This document shows, piece by piece, positions 6,267-12,674 of a stretch of 21,371 nt of DNA. Made by a program: the position numbers and the translations under genes. The first letter of the stretch is position 1. Every line of letters starts with the position of its first letter. The stretch spans positions 1 to 21,371 of IMG/VR virus record IMGVR_UViG_3300038701_001456. One strand, 5' to 3'. The notes beneath the pieces are model-generated. The model was not told the DNA's origin. It did no database searches and saw only the letters and a list, made by a program, of their open reading frames with translations. This DNA comes from a virus.

Positions 6267-6475
6267 TACTTTTTTCAAAAAACTTGCATTTTTTTATTTT
6301 TTAATGCTTTTTCACTAGTTAGAACAGTTATAACTTGCAAGCGCTTAAATTAACAAAATGCACACGCACGCAAATACAAAATTTTATTTGAAATACCAAA
6401 AATTATCGTTATTTATATCAATTCTAAATAAGGTTATGTGCTATGCAATGCAAGGTACTGTTTATGGTAAATTAG
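6267..6475. other. Non-coding interval with clustered palindromes
   Basis: This part of the 313-bp gap between divergent genes has no convincing gene. Between 6314 and 6346 lie ACTAGT, the 10-bp palindrome AGTTATAACT (6326-6335), TTGCAA (6335-6340) and AAGCGCTT (6339-6346), nearly contiguous. They sit 50-80 bp behind the leftward promoter and could be an operator. The rest is AT-rich with no feature I can support. Confidence 0.35.
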
Positions 6476-6513
6476 ACCCCTTTATATTGAACGCACCCCA
6501 TCATATTAAACAT
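6476..6513 (+). repeat. Two tandem 19-bp repeats (R0, R1) before the 86-aa gene
   Basis: R0 (6476-6494, ACCCCTTTATATTGAACGC) abuts R1 (6495-6513, ACCCCATCATATTAAACAT); 14 of 19 positions match. R1 ends 13 bp before the ATG at 6527. Two more copies follow the gene. Confidence 0.65.
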
Positions 6514-6526
6514 AAATTAAATTAAA

Positions 6527-6787
6527 ATGAAACAAACTATTTATTACAAGTCATCAGGCTACGACAGAACTATTTATAATTTTTTTATAATAGAGAGAGA
6601 AACAAAAGCATTCGTGTTTTTAAATAGATTAACCAAGTTAGATAAGGATGCTGGAGTTATTGCTGGAGAGATTGAAGCAAACTCAGATACAATTAAATTA
6701 AGTAAGAAAAATTTTAATATGTGTTATACAGAATGGAATAACCAACCATTAATTGAAAATCACAATTACACCTACACAGGTGCATAA
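6527..6787 (+). CDS. Hypothetical protein bracketed by 19-bp repeats
   Basis: An 86-aa soluble protein: MKQTIYYKSSGYDRTIYNFF, mixed strands, IEANSDTIKLSKKNF and a polar C-terminus (NYTYTGA). No HTH, Cys cluster or membrane segment. It is a lone rightward gene between two leftward operons, with its own terminator and four copies of a 19-bp repeat around it (two before, one overlapping the stop codon, one beyond the terminator). The arrangement suggests an independently acquired unit or an autoregulated gene whose product, or another factor, binds the repeats. I do not recognise the family. Confidence 0.55.
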   Translation: MKQTIYYKSSGYDRTIYNFFIIERETKAFVFLNRLTKLDKDAGVIAGEIEANSDTIKLSKKNFNMCYTEWNNQPLIENHNYTYTGA

Positions 6788-6806
6788 CCCCCATCATGTT
6801 AAACAT
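6787..6806 (+). repeat. Third copy of the 19-bp repeat (R2)
   Basis: ACCCCCATCATGTTAAACAT begins on the last base of the 86-aa gene's stop codon. It matches R1 apart from one extra C and one A-to-G change. Confidence 0.65.
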
Positions 6807-6809
6807 TTT

Positions 6810-6840
6810 AAGGTAGTTTTAAGCTACCTTTTTTTATTTT
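6810..6840 (+). terminator. Rho-independent terminator of the 86-aa gene
   Basis: AAGGTAG (6810-6816) pairs with CTACCTT (6824-6830) around a 7-nt loop, followed by TTTTTATTTT on the rightward strand. Confidence 0.75.
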
Positions 6841-6841
6841 C

Positions 6842-6860
6842 TACCCTATCATATTAAACA
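6842..6860 (+). repeat. Fourth copy of the 19-bp repeat (R3)
   Basis: TACCCTATCATATTAAACA matches the R1 core (CCC.ATCATATTAAACA, one change). It lies between the rightward terminator and the leftward terminator of the packaging operon. Confidence 0.6.
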
Positions 6861-6865
6861 AAAAG

Positions 6866-6897
6866 AAAAGTGCCTTAGAATTAACTAAAACACTTTT
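6866..6897 (-). terminator. Terminator of the packaging operon
   Basis: AAAAGTG (6866-6872) pairs with CACTTTT (6891-6897), with an inner TTAG/CTAA pair after a small internal loop. Read leftward the hairpin is followed by CTTTTTG, a U-rich tail. It is about 160 bp after the terL stop and faces its transcripts. Confidence 0.5.
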
Positions 6898-6923
6898 AAA
6901 TAGTCTTTCCTATTAGTCAGTCT

Positions 6924-7073
6924 TTGGTTGATTTAGTAAAATATGAAGTGAGATTTACTCACCAAGAGGATTTACAACTTATACTATCATTAGCACATCA
7001 ACACATAGCGACCTTACCGACAAGTAAAGATTCCTTTCATCCTCTTTTATTACATCGTTACCTTATGGCATAG
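6924..7073 (+). CDS. Possible small gene with TTG start, converging on terL
   Basis: The rightward frame is open from 6899 to TAG 7073. From TTG 6924 it would encode 49 aa, including YEVRFTHQEDLQLILSLAHQ and ending HRYLMA. It has no ATG and overlaps the end of terL by 16 bp on the opposite strand. The sequence looks protein-like (amphipathic helix, then a polar link), and the leftward strand here is closed. No promoter was found. Coding is uncertain; the interval may simply be untranslated. Confidence 0.25.
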   Translation: MVDLVKYEVRFTHQEDLQLILSLAHQHIATLPTSKDSFHPLLLHRYLMA

Positions 7074-8276
7074 ACACCACTTCTAGCACCTTGAGCTAAA
7101 TACATTAAAGCATATCTTATAGCATCCATAAAGTGGTCAAAACCTACTGCTGGTTTTTCCCCTTTGTCTTTCCAAGTATAATTATTTAACTCCCTTATAA
7201 TACCTAAAGAGTTTTTATCAACTATTATCTCATAATCCTGCATTAAAGCAATACCAGATAATATACTACCTGCTTTCTTTATGGTTGGTTTTATATTTAT
7301 ATCAAGGTTTTTAAGCTCTTTAATAAGTCTCGGTTCTGAATTATCACAAATTATCAAATCCATACCGCACGCTTTCTTATTCTCTCTAGCTATGTCAGAA
7401 GTATTTAAGTTGGTTTTACCATAAATCTCCTTAACCCACATCTTTCTAGCGTTCTTATCTATAGAAACTTTTACTAAAGTTGTTAAGTCATTAGAGAAAC
7501 CAAAATCCTGCCCATAACAGGTTAAATCTGTTTGGATAAAATTACCTGTTCTCCAGTTCTTAATTATAGTACCTTCGGCCTTCTCTTTCCATCCACCTAG
7601 AATCTGAGTAACATATTTTTCTGGATTCCTAGACTTTATGTTCATAATAGTCTTCAAGAAAGACTCTTCTAAGTTATTAAGGTTGTCTTTATAGGTGGTA
7701 TGTATGTATGTAGCATCACCTTTGGTGGTATTTGAACCAGCTTTAACCTGTGAATCCCTAAAAAACCTTTTATATATCCAATGCTCTTTTGTAGTTGGGT
7801 TTAATATCAATATAACTCTGTTCTGAACATTTTTAACACGAACAGATAAGTCTATCTTATCAAACGTAGGCTCGTCAGTCAACTCCTCTGCTTCATCAAC
7901 AACAAATGCAGTAATACCATTAAGAGATTTAAGAGCAGCGGTTTGATTACCAGAAGAAGTACGAATACCTTTAAATATAATAGACGAACCTGTAGTAAGG
8001 TTCATTATCTCATCCTTAGTTATCCTAAAATCAGAGTGTTTATCTAATATATCTATCTTCTCAATAAACTCTGGAATAATAGATGTAGCTGCTGAAATCA
8101 TAGTATATCTGGTGAATAAAACCTTTTCACCTTTTTGATAAGTAAGCAACAACAGTCTTAAAGCTACGCTAAAAGACTTTCCAGAACCACGGTCAGCGAC
8201 CCCCAGTTACAACGAAATACCTTGATTCCGATGTAAAAAGGGGTCTGTATTTTTCATTTATACCTAATCCATTCAT
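7058..8276 (-). CDS. terL: Terminase large subunit, interrupted in Walker A by 7 bases and a TGA
   Basis: TerL cuts concatemeric DNA and pumps it into the prohead. The N-terminal piece starts at ATG 8276 (ATGA overlap with the HNH gene): MNGLGINEKYRP...YFVVTGGR, 27 aa, then TGA at 8195-8193. The rest continues in the +1 frame: RGSGKSFSVALRL, the Walker B/catalytic segment ITAFVVDEAEEL, then the nuclease acidic residues in QDFGFSNDLTT, LIICDNSEP and GFDHFMDAIRYA. Joined without the 7 extra bases it gives about 403 aa and the expected P-loop GGRGSGKS. As written, a +1 shift would give GGRDRGSGKS. All other motifs are intact over about 375 codons, so the gene looks functional and under selection. 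Options are recoding (+1 shift or ribosome hop), a recent loss-of-function indel, or an assembly error. Confidence 0.85.
8189..8204 (-). other. Candidate recoding site inside the terL P-loop
   Basis: Read leftward: GGGGG T CGC TGA C CGT GGT. The 5' part codes up to Arg (CGC), then stop TGA followed by C. The 3' frame resumes at CGT, also Arg. A +1 shift at CGC-TGA-C parallels the prfB site (sense codon, UGA C, purine-rich stretch upstream). A 7-nt hop from CGC to CGT would restore GGRGSGKS exactly. GGTC-GCT-GACC can form a small hairpin. Confidence 0.45.
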
Positions 8277-8857
8277 AATAATTTTCCTAATTTTCTTAAC
8301 TTATATGTACTTATTCCAGTTTCTTTTTCTGCTTGCCTAATAGAATCATAAACAACATTATTATACTCTATCTTGTGTCCATGTAGCTTTCTTTTATAAT
8401 CTAAAAACTCTTTAGAGTGTTTCATTCCGTAGGCAGGATTTAATTTACCTGTTCTTCCATACATTCCATTCTTTTCTCCTTTTGTAGCCTCACTAATCTT
8501 TTTTCTAACATCAGGTCTTTTCGCAGGATTATTATTTCCTTTCCATTTTTTAGATTGATACTCTCTTAATTCAGCGTACTTCTTGCTATCTCTATAACTT
8601 GAATTTATGTTATTATTCATTAAGTGGAATGCAACAGAAGAAGGTTTGTCTTTATAATGTAGAAACAATAAATAATGAGCTAGATAATGTTCTCTAGCAG
8701 TTAATAACACTAAATTATCATCACTATCTGTTCCACCCATCCATCTTGGTACTATGTGATGTGATTCGTAATAATTCCCATCACCCTTAAATCTATCCAT
8801 ATTTTTTCTTGAATAACACAAGTCATTATGTATATCAAGTTTAGTTCTACTTTTCAT
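8273..8857 (-). CDS. Free-standing HNH homing endonuclease
   Basis: A 194-aa protein of the HNH intron/free-standing homing endonuclease type. The HNH core spans residues about 30-62: YYESHHIVPRWMGG with His33/His34, Asn48 in DDNLVLL, and His57/His61. It is followed by NUMOD3-like DNA-binding motifs (NNPAKRPDVRKKISEATKG, GMYGRTGKLNPAYGMKHS) and a C-terminal IENR1/NUMOD1-like segment (VYDSIRQAEKETGISTYKL). It lies between terS and terL, overlapping terL by ATGA and 15 bp from terS, so it is a mobile insertion in the packaging operon. Such enzymes nick or cut a site in alleles that lack them, often in a neighbouring gene; the altered terL P-loop next door is the obvious candidate. Confidence 0.85.
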   Translation of the reverse strand: MKSRTKLDIHNDLCYSRKNMDRFKGDGNYYESHHIVPRWMGGTDSDDNLVLLTAREHYLAHYLLFLHYKDKPSSVAFHLMNNNINSSYRDSKKYAELREYQSKKWKGNNNPAKRPDVRKKISEATKGEKNGMYGRTGKLNPAYGMKHSKEFLDYKRKLHGHKIEYNNVVYDSIRQAEKETGISTYKLRKLGKLL

Positions 8858-8871
8858 TTAACTGAACTTCT

Positions 8872-9261
8872 TTACTCATCCTTATCTTCTTCTGGAGTTA
8901 CATCAATTATCTTATCTTTTACTTTTTGTTCTACATCTGTAGAATTAAAGAAATTTATAACAGGAGCGTTATTTGTTACTCTAGTGTCTTTCTCCTCTTC
9001 GTAAGCAAAGTCAGTTAATAGCTTCATGTGGTTATATGAGCCTTTCTTAGCTGCTTTTGCTAATGATTCAAACATTTCTACCTCTGAACCAAAAACATTC
9101 TTTATAGCCTTCTTAGCGTAAGCCTTTCTTCTGCTTCTTTTGGCTTTATTAAGCGCAGGTTTATTGCTTCTTTCTATTTCTGGTGGTTTTTGAATAGGTA
9201 TTGACTTCTTTCTTTTATTACCTCTTCTACCATCTGTCTTTTTAATTTCATCTGAACCCAT
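8872..9261 (-). CDS. terS: Probable terminase small subunit
   Basis: A 129-aa very basic protein directly before the HNH/terL pair. TerS recognises phage DNA and loads TerL. The N-terminus is Lys/Arg/Pro-rich and disordered-looking. Residues about 50-85 form helices (KAYAKKAIKNVFGSEVEMFE, SLAKAAKKGSYNHMKLLTDF) in the style of small subunits or their partners in Bacteroidetes phages. A short hydrophobic segment, APVINFF, precedes an acidic tail (EEDKDE). There is no clear HTH. The name depends largely on position upstream of terL; the helical core supports it. Confidence 0.55.
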   Translation of the reverse strand: MGSDEIKKTDGRRGNKRKKSIPIQKPPEIERSNKPALNKAKRSRRKAYAKKAIKNVFGSEVEMFESLAKAAKKGSYNHMKLLTDFAYEEEKDTRVTNNAPVINFFNSTDVEQKVKDKIIDVTPEEDKDE

Positions 9262-9277
9262 ACAATTATAACAATAT

Positions 9278-9592
9278 TTATATCCTGTGTTTTATGTCAT
9301 TACTATCTAAAAACCTAGACAACCTGTTTCTATGCAAAACATACTCGTAGCTGTTGTTTATATTACCTGTAATTAATTCAGTAACCTTATTTGTAAACTC
9401 AAGGCTTACACTACTTATCTCCCAAAGGTTCTTAAATAAGTTTATAGCAACCACTAAATCAGAATTGTAATCCAAATAACAATCAACATACAGGTCGTAA
9501 ATATCCCAAGATACATTTATACTTACAGGCATAGTGTAGTCTATATCCTTTACAGATATAAAATCATAAAAATCTTGCTCTAAGCTACTCAT
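9278..9592 (-). CDS. Hypothetical acidic protein
   Basis: A 104-aa protein starting at ATG 9592 (MSSLEQDFYDFISVKD), which overlaps the end of the RecA-like ATPase gene by 8 bp. An upstream in-frame ATG at 9616 would overlap more and is less likely. It is acidic, Tyr/Asp/Asn-rich, without a membrane segment or recognisable motif. It lies between replication/recombination genes and terS. Function unknown. Confidence 0.55.
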   Translation of the reverse strand: MSSLEQDFYDFISVKDIDYTMPVSINVSWDIYDLYVDCYLDYNSDLVVAINLFKNLWEISSVSLEFTNKVTELITGNINNSYEYVLHRNRLSRFLDSNDIKHRI

Positions 9593-10418
9593 AATATACA
9601 GGTAAATTATTCTCATCTAAGTAGAAGTAGAAGTCTTTAAAAGGAACATTCCTACTTCTCTTGCATGAAGCCAATGTCCTGCCTACAGTGGCATCAAATT
9701 TAAGTTCTATCTGTATCTCTGCTTTCTTCTCTAGGAAACTCCCTAAATGACCTGTTGGCTTGTCAGAGTTAAAGTTAGAGTGTATAACCGTTGTTATATG
9801 GCAGTTATACTTAGTTGTCCAAGTCATCAACCTTTGAACTACCTCATTAGATTCTATTTGATTATTTGATTCAGCAACTAAGTCCGCTATACCATCAATA
9901 ATTACTAAACCTATTTTTCTACCTTCTGAGTGATGATGTTCTAAGCAAGCATCTATAAAGTCTATCCTAGTTTTATAACCTATCTCTCTTAAAGCGTATG
10001 TATGGTAAAACTCAGATGTATCTAGTTTTGGATTCATCTTTCTCAGTCTATCCATAACTATCTTGCAATGATACTTTCCTTGCTCTGTATCAAAGTGAAA
10101 TATATGCTCATTTTTTCTATGTGATTTTAGCTTACCAGAATATTCGCAATCATTTGAAGCAAATGAGGAAGCTAATAAACTAACAAAATATGTTTTATAA
10201 GACTTTGGTGGTGCTTGAATGAAAGAGAAATTACCATAAGTTAACATTGGTATATCGTACTTCTTTAAAGCGTTTCTTTTATTATTTACATAATAACCGC
10301 AACTTAGTGCGATAGGTGGCAAGGAGAAGTCGCTATTCAAATCAACAAAGCATTTATCCTTGAAGAACTCGAAAACCATTCTTTTTTCCTCCTCTATTGT
10401 TGAATCTGTTTCTGTCAT
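9585..10418 (-). CDS. RecA/RepA-like AAA ATPase (AAA_25 type), probable replication helicase or recombinase
   Basis: A 277-aa protein with a RecA-like core. The P-loop is at residues 68-76, FIQAPPKSYKTYF: Lys-Thr is kept but the usual glycines are missing (A-P-P-K-S-Y-K-T). A conserved strand follows (HIFHFDTEQG, residues 106-114), then Walker B LVIIDGIADL (171-180) and an IHSNFNSDKPTGHLGS segment typical of the RepA/KaiC-like group. The C-terminal part carries CKRSRNVPFKDF, as in RepA-like proteins. It probably unwinds or remodels DNA near replication forks, together with the SSB-like and Rad52-like proteins next to it. The altered P-loop is seen in related Bacteroidetes phage ATPases in my recollection, so it may still bind ATP. 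Confidence 0.75.
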   Translation of the reverse strand: MTETDSTIEEEKRMVFEFFKDKCFVDLNSDFSLPPIALSCGYYVNNKRNALKKYDIPMLTYGNFSFIQAPPKSYKTYFVSLLASSFASNDCEYSGKLKSHRKNEHIFHFDTEQGKYHCKIVMDRLRKMNPKLDTSEFYHTYALREIGYKTRIDFIDACLEHHHSEGRKIGLVIIDGIADLVAESNNQIESNEVVQRLMTWTTKYNCHITTVIHSNFNSDKPTGHLGSFLEKKAEIQIELKFDATVGRTLASCKRSRNVPFKDFYFYLDENNLPVYYE

Positions 10419-10455
10419 TTTTGTGTATTTTTAGTGGTTAATTAATTCAAATAAA

Positions 10456-10489
10456 ATTAACAGCTACGCTTTTACACATAGCTGTTAAT
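10456..10489 (-). terminator. Stem-loop between SSB-like and ATPase genes (terminator or attenuator)
   Basis: ATTAACAGCTA (10456-10466) and TAGCTGTTAAT (10479-10489) form a perfect 11-bp stem with a 12-nt loop. Read leftward it follows the SSB-like gene and is followed by TTTATTTGAAT, a broken U-rich tail. Partial termination here would give more SSB-like protein than ATPase. Confidence 0.55.
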
Positions 10490-10500
10490 AACACAAAAAA

Positions 10501-10845
10501 CTAGAAATCAAACCCATCGTCCTCAACCACAGAAGACGCATCTACCTCAACATTATCTTCGCCACCTTCCTTAAACACCTTCCAAGCATTTAAAGATGTG
10601 TAATATTTACCATTGTACTCATTTGTACTTACATTAAATGAAACCTTAGCGTTATCACCTTCTTTTAAGTATTTCTCAAAGTTGGTAACCTTTTCTTCAC
10701 CAAATAAAGTGAAACAATATAGATTATTGTATTCTTCTTTAGTTTTTAAGATGAAATCCATTTTCATCCAATCTTTACCACTTTTAGATACCCCAGATTG
10801 TTTCTCTAGGATTTTCTCGATTCTACCTGTTACTTCTAAACTCAT
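10501..10845 (-). CDS. DUF3127 SSB-like protein
   Basis: A 114-aa protein matching the DUF3127 family of OB-fold proteins common in Bacteroidetes. The body is MSLEVTGRIEKILEKQSG, then DWMKMDFILKT, YNNLYCFTLFGEEKV and NEYNGKYYTSLNAWKV, a five-strand pattern expected of an OB fold. It ends in an acidic tail with terminal DDGFDF, reminiscent of the SSB C-terminal peptide (DDDIPF) that recruits partner proteins. It most likely binds single-stranded DNA during replication and annealing. It is followed by a stem-loop and the RecA-like ATPase gene, and preceded by the Rad52-like gene. Confidence 0.75.
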   Translation of the reverse strand: MSLEVTGRIEKILEKQSGVSKSGKDWMKMDFILKTKEEYNNLYCFTLFGEEKVTNFEKYLKEGDNAKVSFNVSTNEYNGKYYTSLNAWKVFKEGGEDNVEVDASSVVEDDGFDF

Positions 10846-10870
10846 AATTTACTTATTTATTGATTAATTT

Positions 10871-11413
10871 TTATTTTTCTGATTTATATGTGAATCTTAG
10901 ATTCCCTTTAGCATCTTTTGCACCTAACTTGTGCAATTTACCGTCCTCAAACTCTAAGAGCCATTTCCACTTCTTTATATCTAAATCGTAGCTAGCTCTA
11001 TACTTAGGTTTTTGTTTTCCTGTAGGAACTACTTCATCATCGTTTAGTTTTATTTGAATGATAGGATAATCATACAACTCCCTACCAATACCCCAATTAA
11101 AACCAGCTCTCTTAAAGCTATCAGAAGCTAAACCTTTTGCTTGCTCTGTATTACTTTCTGTCCCAGTATCTTCTTTGCTAATCCACTGATTCTTTTCATC
11201 ATCCCAAATAGATATAATACAATTCTTGTTATCTCTTGTATGCTCTCTCTTCCAGTTTAATGGACCTACAACCTCATCTAATCTTTGCATATCTACCCTA
11301 GCATCTTTGTAAGCTAATATGGTTGCATACTTACCATTATTTATAGATTGTATTCTAAAATCTATATGTTCTAGGCTTAATGGCTTTTGTAATTCTTTAA
11401 TCTTGTCTTTCAT
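10871..11413 (-). CDS. Rad52/Rad22-type single-strand annealing protein
   Basis: A 180-aa protein with the Rad52_Rad22 family pattern: an N-terminal helix (MKDKIKELQKPLSLEHIDFR), the beta segment YATILAYKDARVDMQRLDEV and VGPLNWKREHTRDN (residues 29-62), then SKEDTGTESNTEQAKGLASD and SFKRAGFNWGIGRELYDYPI (79-118), the signature of the family core. These phage proteins anneal complementary single strands and pair with a 5'-3' exonuclease, here at 14888-15574. It is followed by the DUF3127 SSB-like gene. Length is typical for the compact phage form, lacking a long C-terminal tail. Confidence 0.85.
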   Translation of the reverse strand: MKDKIKELQKPLSLEHIDFRIQSINNGKYATILAYKDARVDMQRLDEVVGPLNWKREHTRDNKNCIISIWDDEKNQWISKEDTGTESNTEQAKGLASDSFKRAGFNWGIGRELYDYPIIQIKLNDDEVVPTGKQKPKYRASYDLDIKKWKWLLEFEDGKLHKLGAKDAKGNLRFTYKSEK

Positions 11414-11485
11414 TTTACTTTATTTTTTATTATTATAACTTATTGATTTATAGTTTTTTGAACAATTTAGGTGTACATAATAGGA

Positions 11486-11841
11486 GTTAGGCACAATGCT
11501 ACGCCCACGCTATCAATTTCTTTTTGTCTTTTCTGCCACTTAAATAATCAAACCATTTTTCAGCTTCTTGTTTATTAAAGAAGTGTCCATCATCAGAATA
11601 AGAAATTGACGGCTGAACCCAACCATACCATTTCTTTACTTCAATTCTATAAGATATACCTGTAAGTACACTATCTATTTGCCACATTCTCACTTTCGCA
11701 CGTGTGCCTAACAATGTATAAAGTTCATTGCTTTTGCCTTTTTGGTTATTGTTTTCTGTACTCATAATTTCTGTATTTTAATTAAGTTAGTTGCTGTTTC
11801 AAGGTCTCAACGAAACCTTATACAAGTCCGTTATGCGCAAT
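11486..11841. mobile_element. Cassette-like insertion flanked by 12-bp direct repeats
   Basis: GTTAGGCACAAT (11486-11497) and GTTATGCGCAAT (11830-11841) match at 10 of 12 positions in the same orientation, 344 bp apart, and bracket exactly one gene. GTTAGGC fits the GTTRRRY core of integron attC sites. Next to the second copy, an imperfect hairpin (AAGGTCTC/GAAACCTT, 11801-11819) lies beside TATACAAGTCCGTTA. The flanks are visibly GC-richer than the surroundings. The sites resemble ends of flavobacterial gene cassettes, but no integrase is present. Confidence 0.4.
11499..11765 (-). CDS. Hypothetical protein on a cassette-like segment
   Basis: An 88-aa basic protein from ATG 11765 to TAG 11499. 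After a polar start (MSTENNNQKGKSNELYTLLG) come strands TRAKVRMWQIDS and GISYRIEVKKWYGWVQP, then a helix HFFNKQEAEKWFDYLSG and a Lys-rich end. Aromatic-rich beta pattern, no membrane segment. The gene fills the space between two near-identical 12-bp direct repeats and has longer gaps on either side (85 bp and 75 bp) than its neighbours. It therefore looks like a single-gene insertion in the recombination operon. Function unknown. Confidence 0.55.
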   Translation of the reverse strand: MSTENNNQKGKSNELYTLLGTRAKVRMWQIDSVLTGISYRIEVKKWYGWVQPSISYSDDGHFFNKQEAEKWFDYLSGRKDKKKLIAWA

Positions 11842-12026
11842 TAAAACAGATGATTTTCCACGCATTTATAAACAAAGTCTCTATCTTCATTTAGTTCATC
11901 TAATTGCTCATCTGTCATTGGCTTACCATTATAGTCGGCACTTGCTATAAATGCATCACAAAAATCAGGATAATCCTTTGTGTCTATGCCATCTACTTCA
12001 ATGTTATCTATTAATTTATAATCCAT
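11841..12026 (-). CDS. Small conserved acidic phage protein
   Basis: A 61-aa acidic protein; I chose ATG 12026 (MDYKLIDNIEVDGIDTKDYP) rather than the ATG at 12047 because the family pattern starts there. The segment DYPDFCDAFIASADYNGKPM, then TDEQLDELNEDRDFVY, is one I recall from small phage and plasmid proteins of unknown function. No catalytic residues are evident. Its stop codon shares bases with one end of the cassette-like segment (11830-11841). Confidence 0.6.
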   Translation of the reverse strand: MDYKLIDNIEVDGIDTKDYPDFCDAFIASADYNGKPMTDEQLDELNEDRDFVYKCVENHLF

Positions 12027-12052
12027 AATTTTTAAAAGTATATACAAATACG

Positions 12053-12361
12053 TTAATAATTTCTGATAGTATATTTATAAAAATCACTCTCTAAATCATA
12101 TTGATTCTGTTGCAAAGATGTAACATCACTATATAGTTCACTTAGTTTATCTTCATAGAAATTATACAATTCATTTAACTCATTATCTTTTAAGTAGTAT
12201 GGTTCATCATTATCTCCTTCCCAAATCTTAACACTTAAAAAATCATTCTTAGCATTAAATTCTACTTCAAACATATAATCTCCTACTTCTATGTTTTTTG
12301 AAAAGCTGTCTTCGTAATAATCTAATTCAATAGCTTTTAATTCCTCTAAAATATTAATCAT
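12053..12361 (-). CDS. Hypothetical acidic protein
   Basis: A 102-aa very acidic protein (many Asp/Glu). It has an N-terminal helix (MINILEELKAIELDYYED), a beta segment (YMFEVEFNAKNDFLSVKIW) and a long helix (LNELYNFYEDKLSELYSD) followed by a Gln/Tyr-rich end. It starts 3 bp before the stop of the next upstream small gene. High negative charge is common in phage inhibitors and DNA mimics, but nothing specific supports that here. Confidence 0.5.
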   Translation of the reverse strand: MINILEELKAIELDYYEDSFSKNIEVGDYMFEVEFNAKNDFLSVKIWEGDNDEPYYLKDNELNELYNFYEDKLSELYSDVTSLQQNQYDLESDFYKYTIRNY

Positions 12362-12364
12362 AAT

Positions 12365-12520
12365 CTAAAATTTATAAGTTATGCCATCAATCTTAGGAAC
12401 TATTAAAACATTCTTATTCTTTAATCTCTCCTCAAAATCAGCTTTAAAATCATCTAATTCTTCTGTAGTTAGTGGACATAAACTATCATCAACCTCTATT
12501 AAAAATAAATCTTTAATCAT
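12365..12520 (-). CDS. Small hypothetical protein
   Basis: A 51-aa protein from ATG 12520 to TAG 12365: strand MIKDLFLIEVDDS, helix TTEELDDFKADFEERLKNK and strand VLIVPKIDGITYKF. The clean strand-helix-strand pattern and one-base gap to the gene upstream support coding. No family recognised. Confidence 0.5.
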   Translation of the reverse strand: MIKDLFLIEVDDSLCPLTTEELDDFKADFEERLKNKNVLIVPKIDGITYKF

Positions 12521-12521
12521 C

Positions 12522-12674
12522 TTACTTGTTTTTTAAAACCTCATCTCTAACTATTCTTCTGTAATCTTCTGGGCAGTCTTTATCTGTAACTTCTAAGATA
12601 AAAGTTTCTAATAATAAAACTCTTTTTTGTAAAGCCTCTAATTGCGCATTCTTAAAATCTACTAATTCATTCAT
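12522..12674 (-). CDS. Small hypothetical coiled-coil protein
   Basis: A 50-aa protein from ATG 12674 to TAA 12522. Residues 3-30 (ELVDFKNAQLEALQKRVLLL onward) have heptad spacing of Leu/Val suggesting a short coiled coil, followed by a charged tail (DKDCPEDYRRIVRDEV). Its start overlaps the upstream gene by 8 bp. Function unknown. Confidence 0.5.
   Translation of the reverse strand: MNELVDFKNAQLEALQKRVLLLETFILEVTDKDCPEDYRRIVRDEVLKNK

Noticed and set aside
8193-8276. terL interruption as a group I intron or intein
   Set aside because: Only 7 bases separate the two coding pieces, far too few for an intron, and the endonuclease gene is outside terL.
10613-10867. Rightward open frame over the SSB-like gene
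   Set aside because: Antisense to the DUF3127 gene, which has a strong family pattern.
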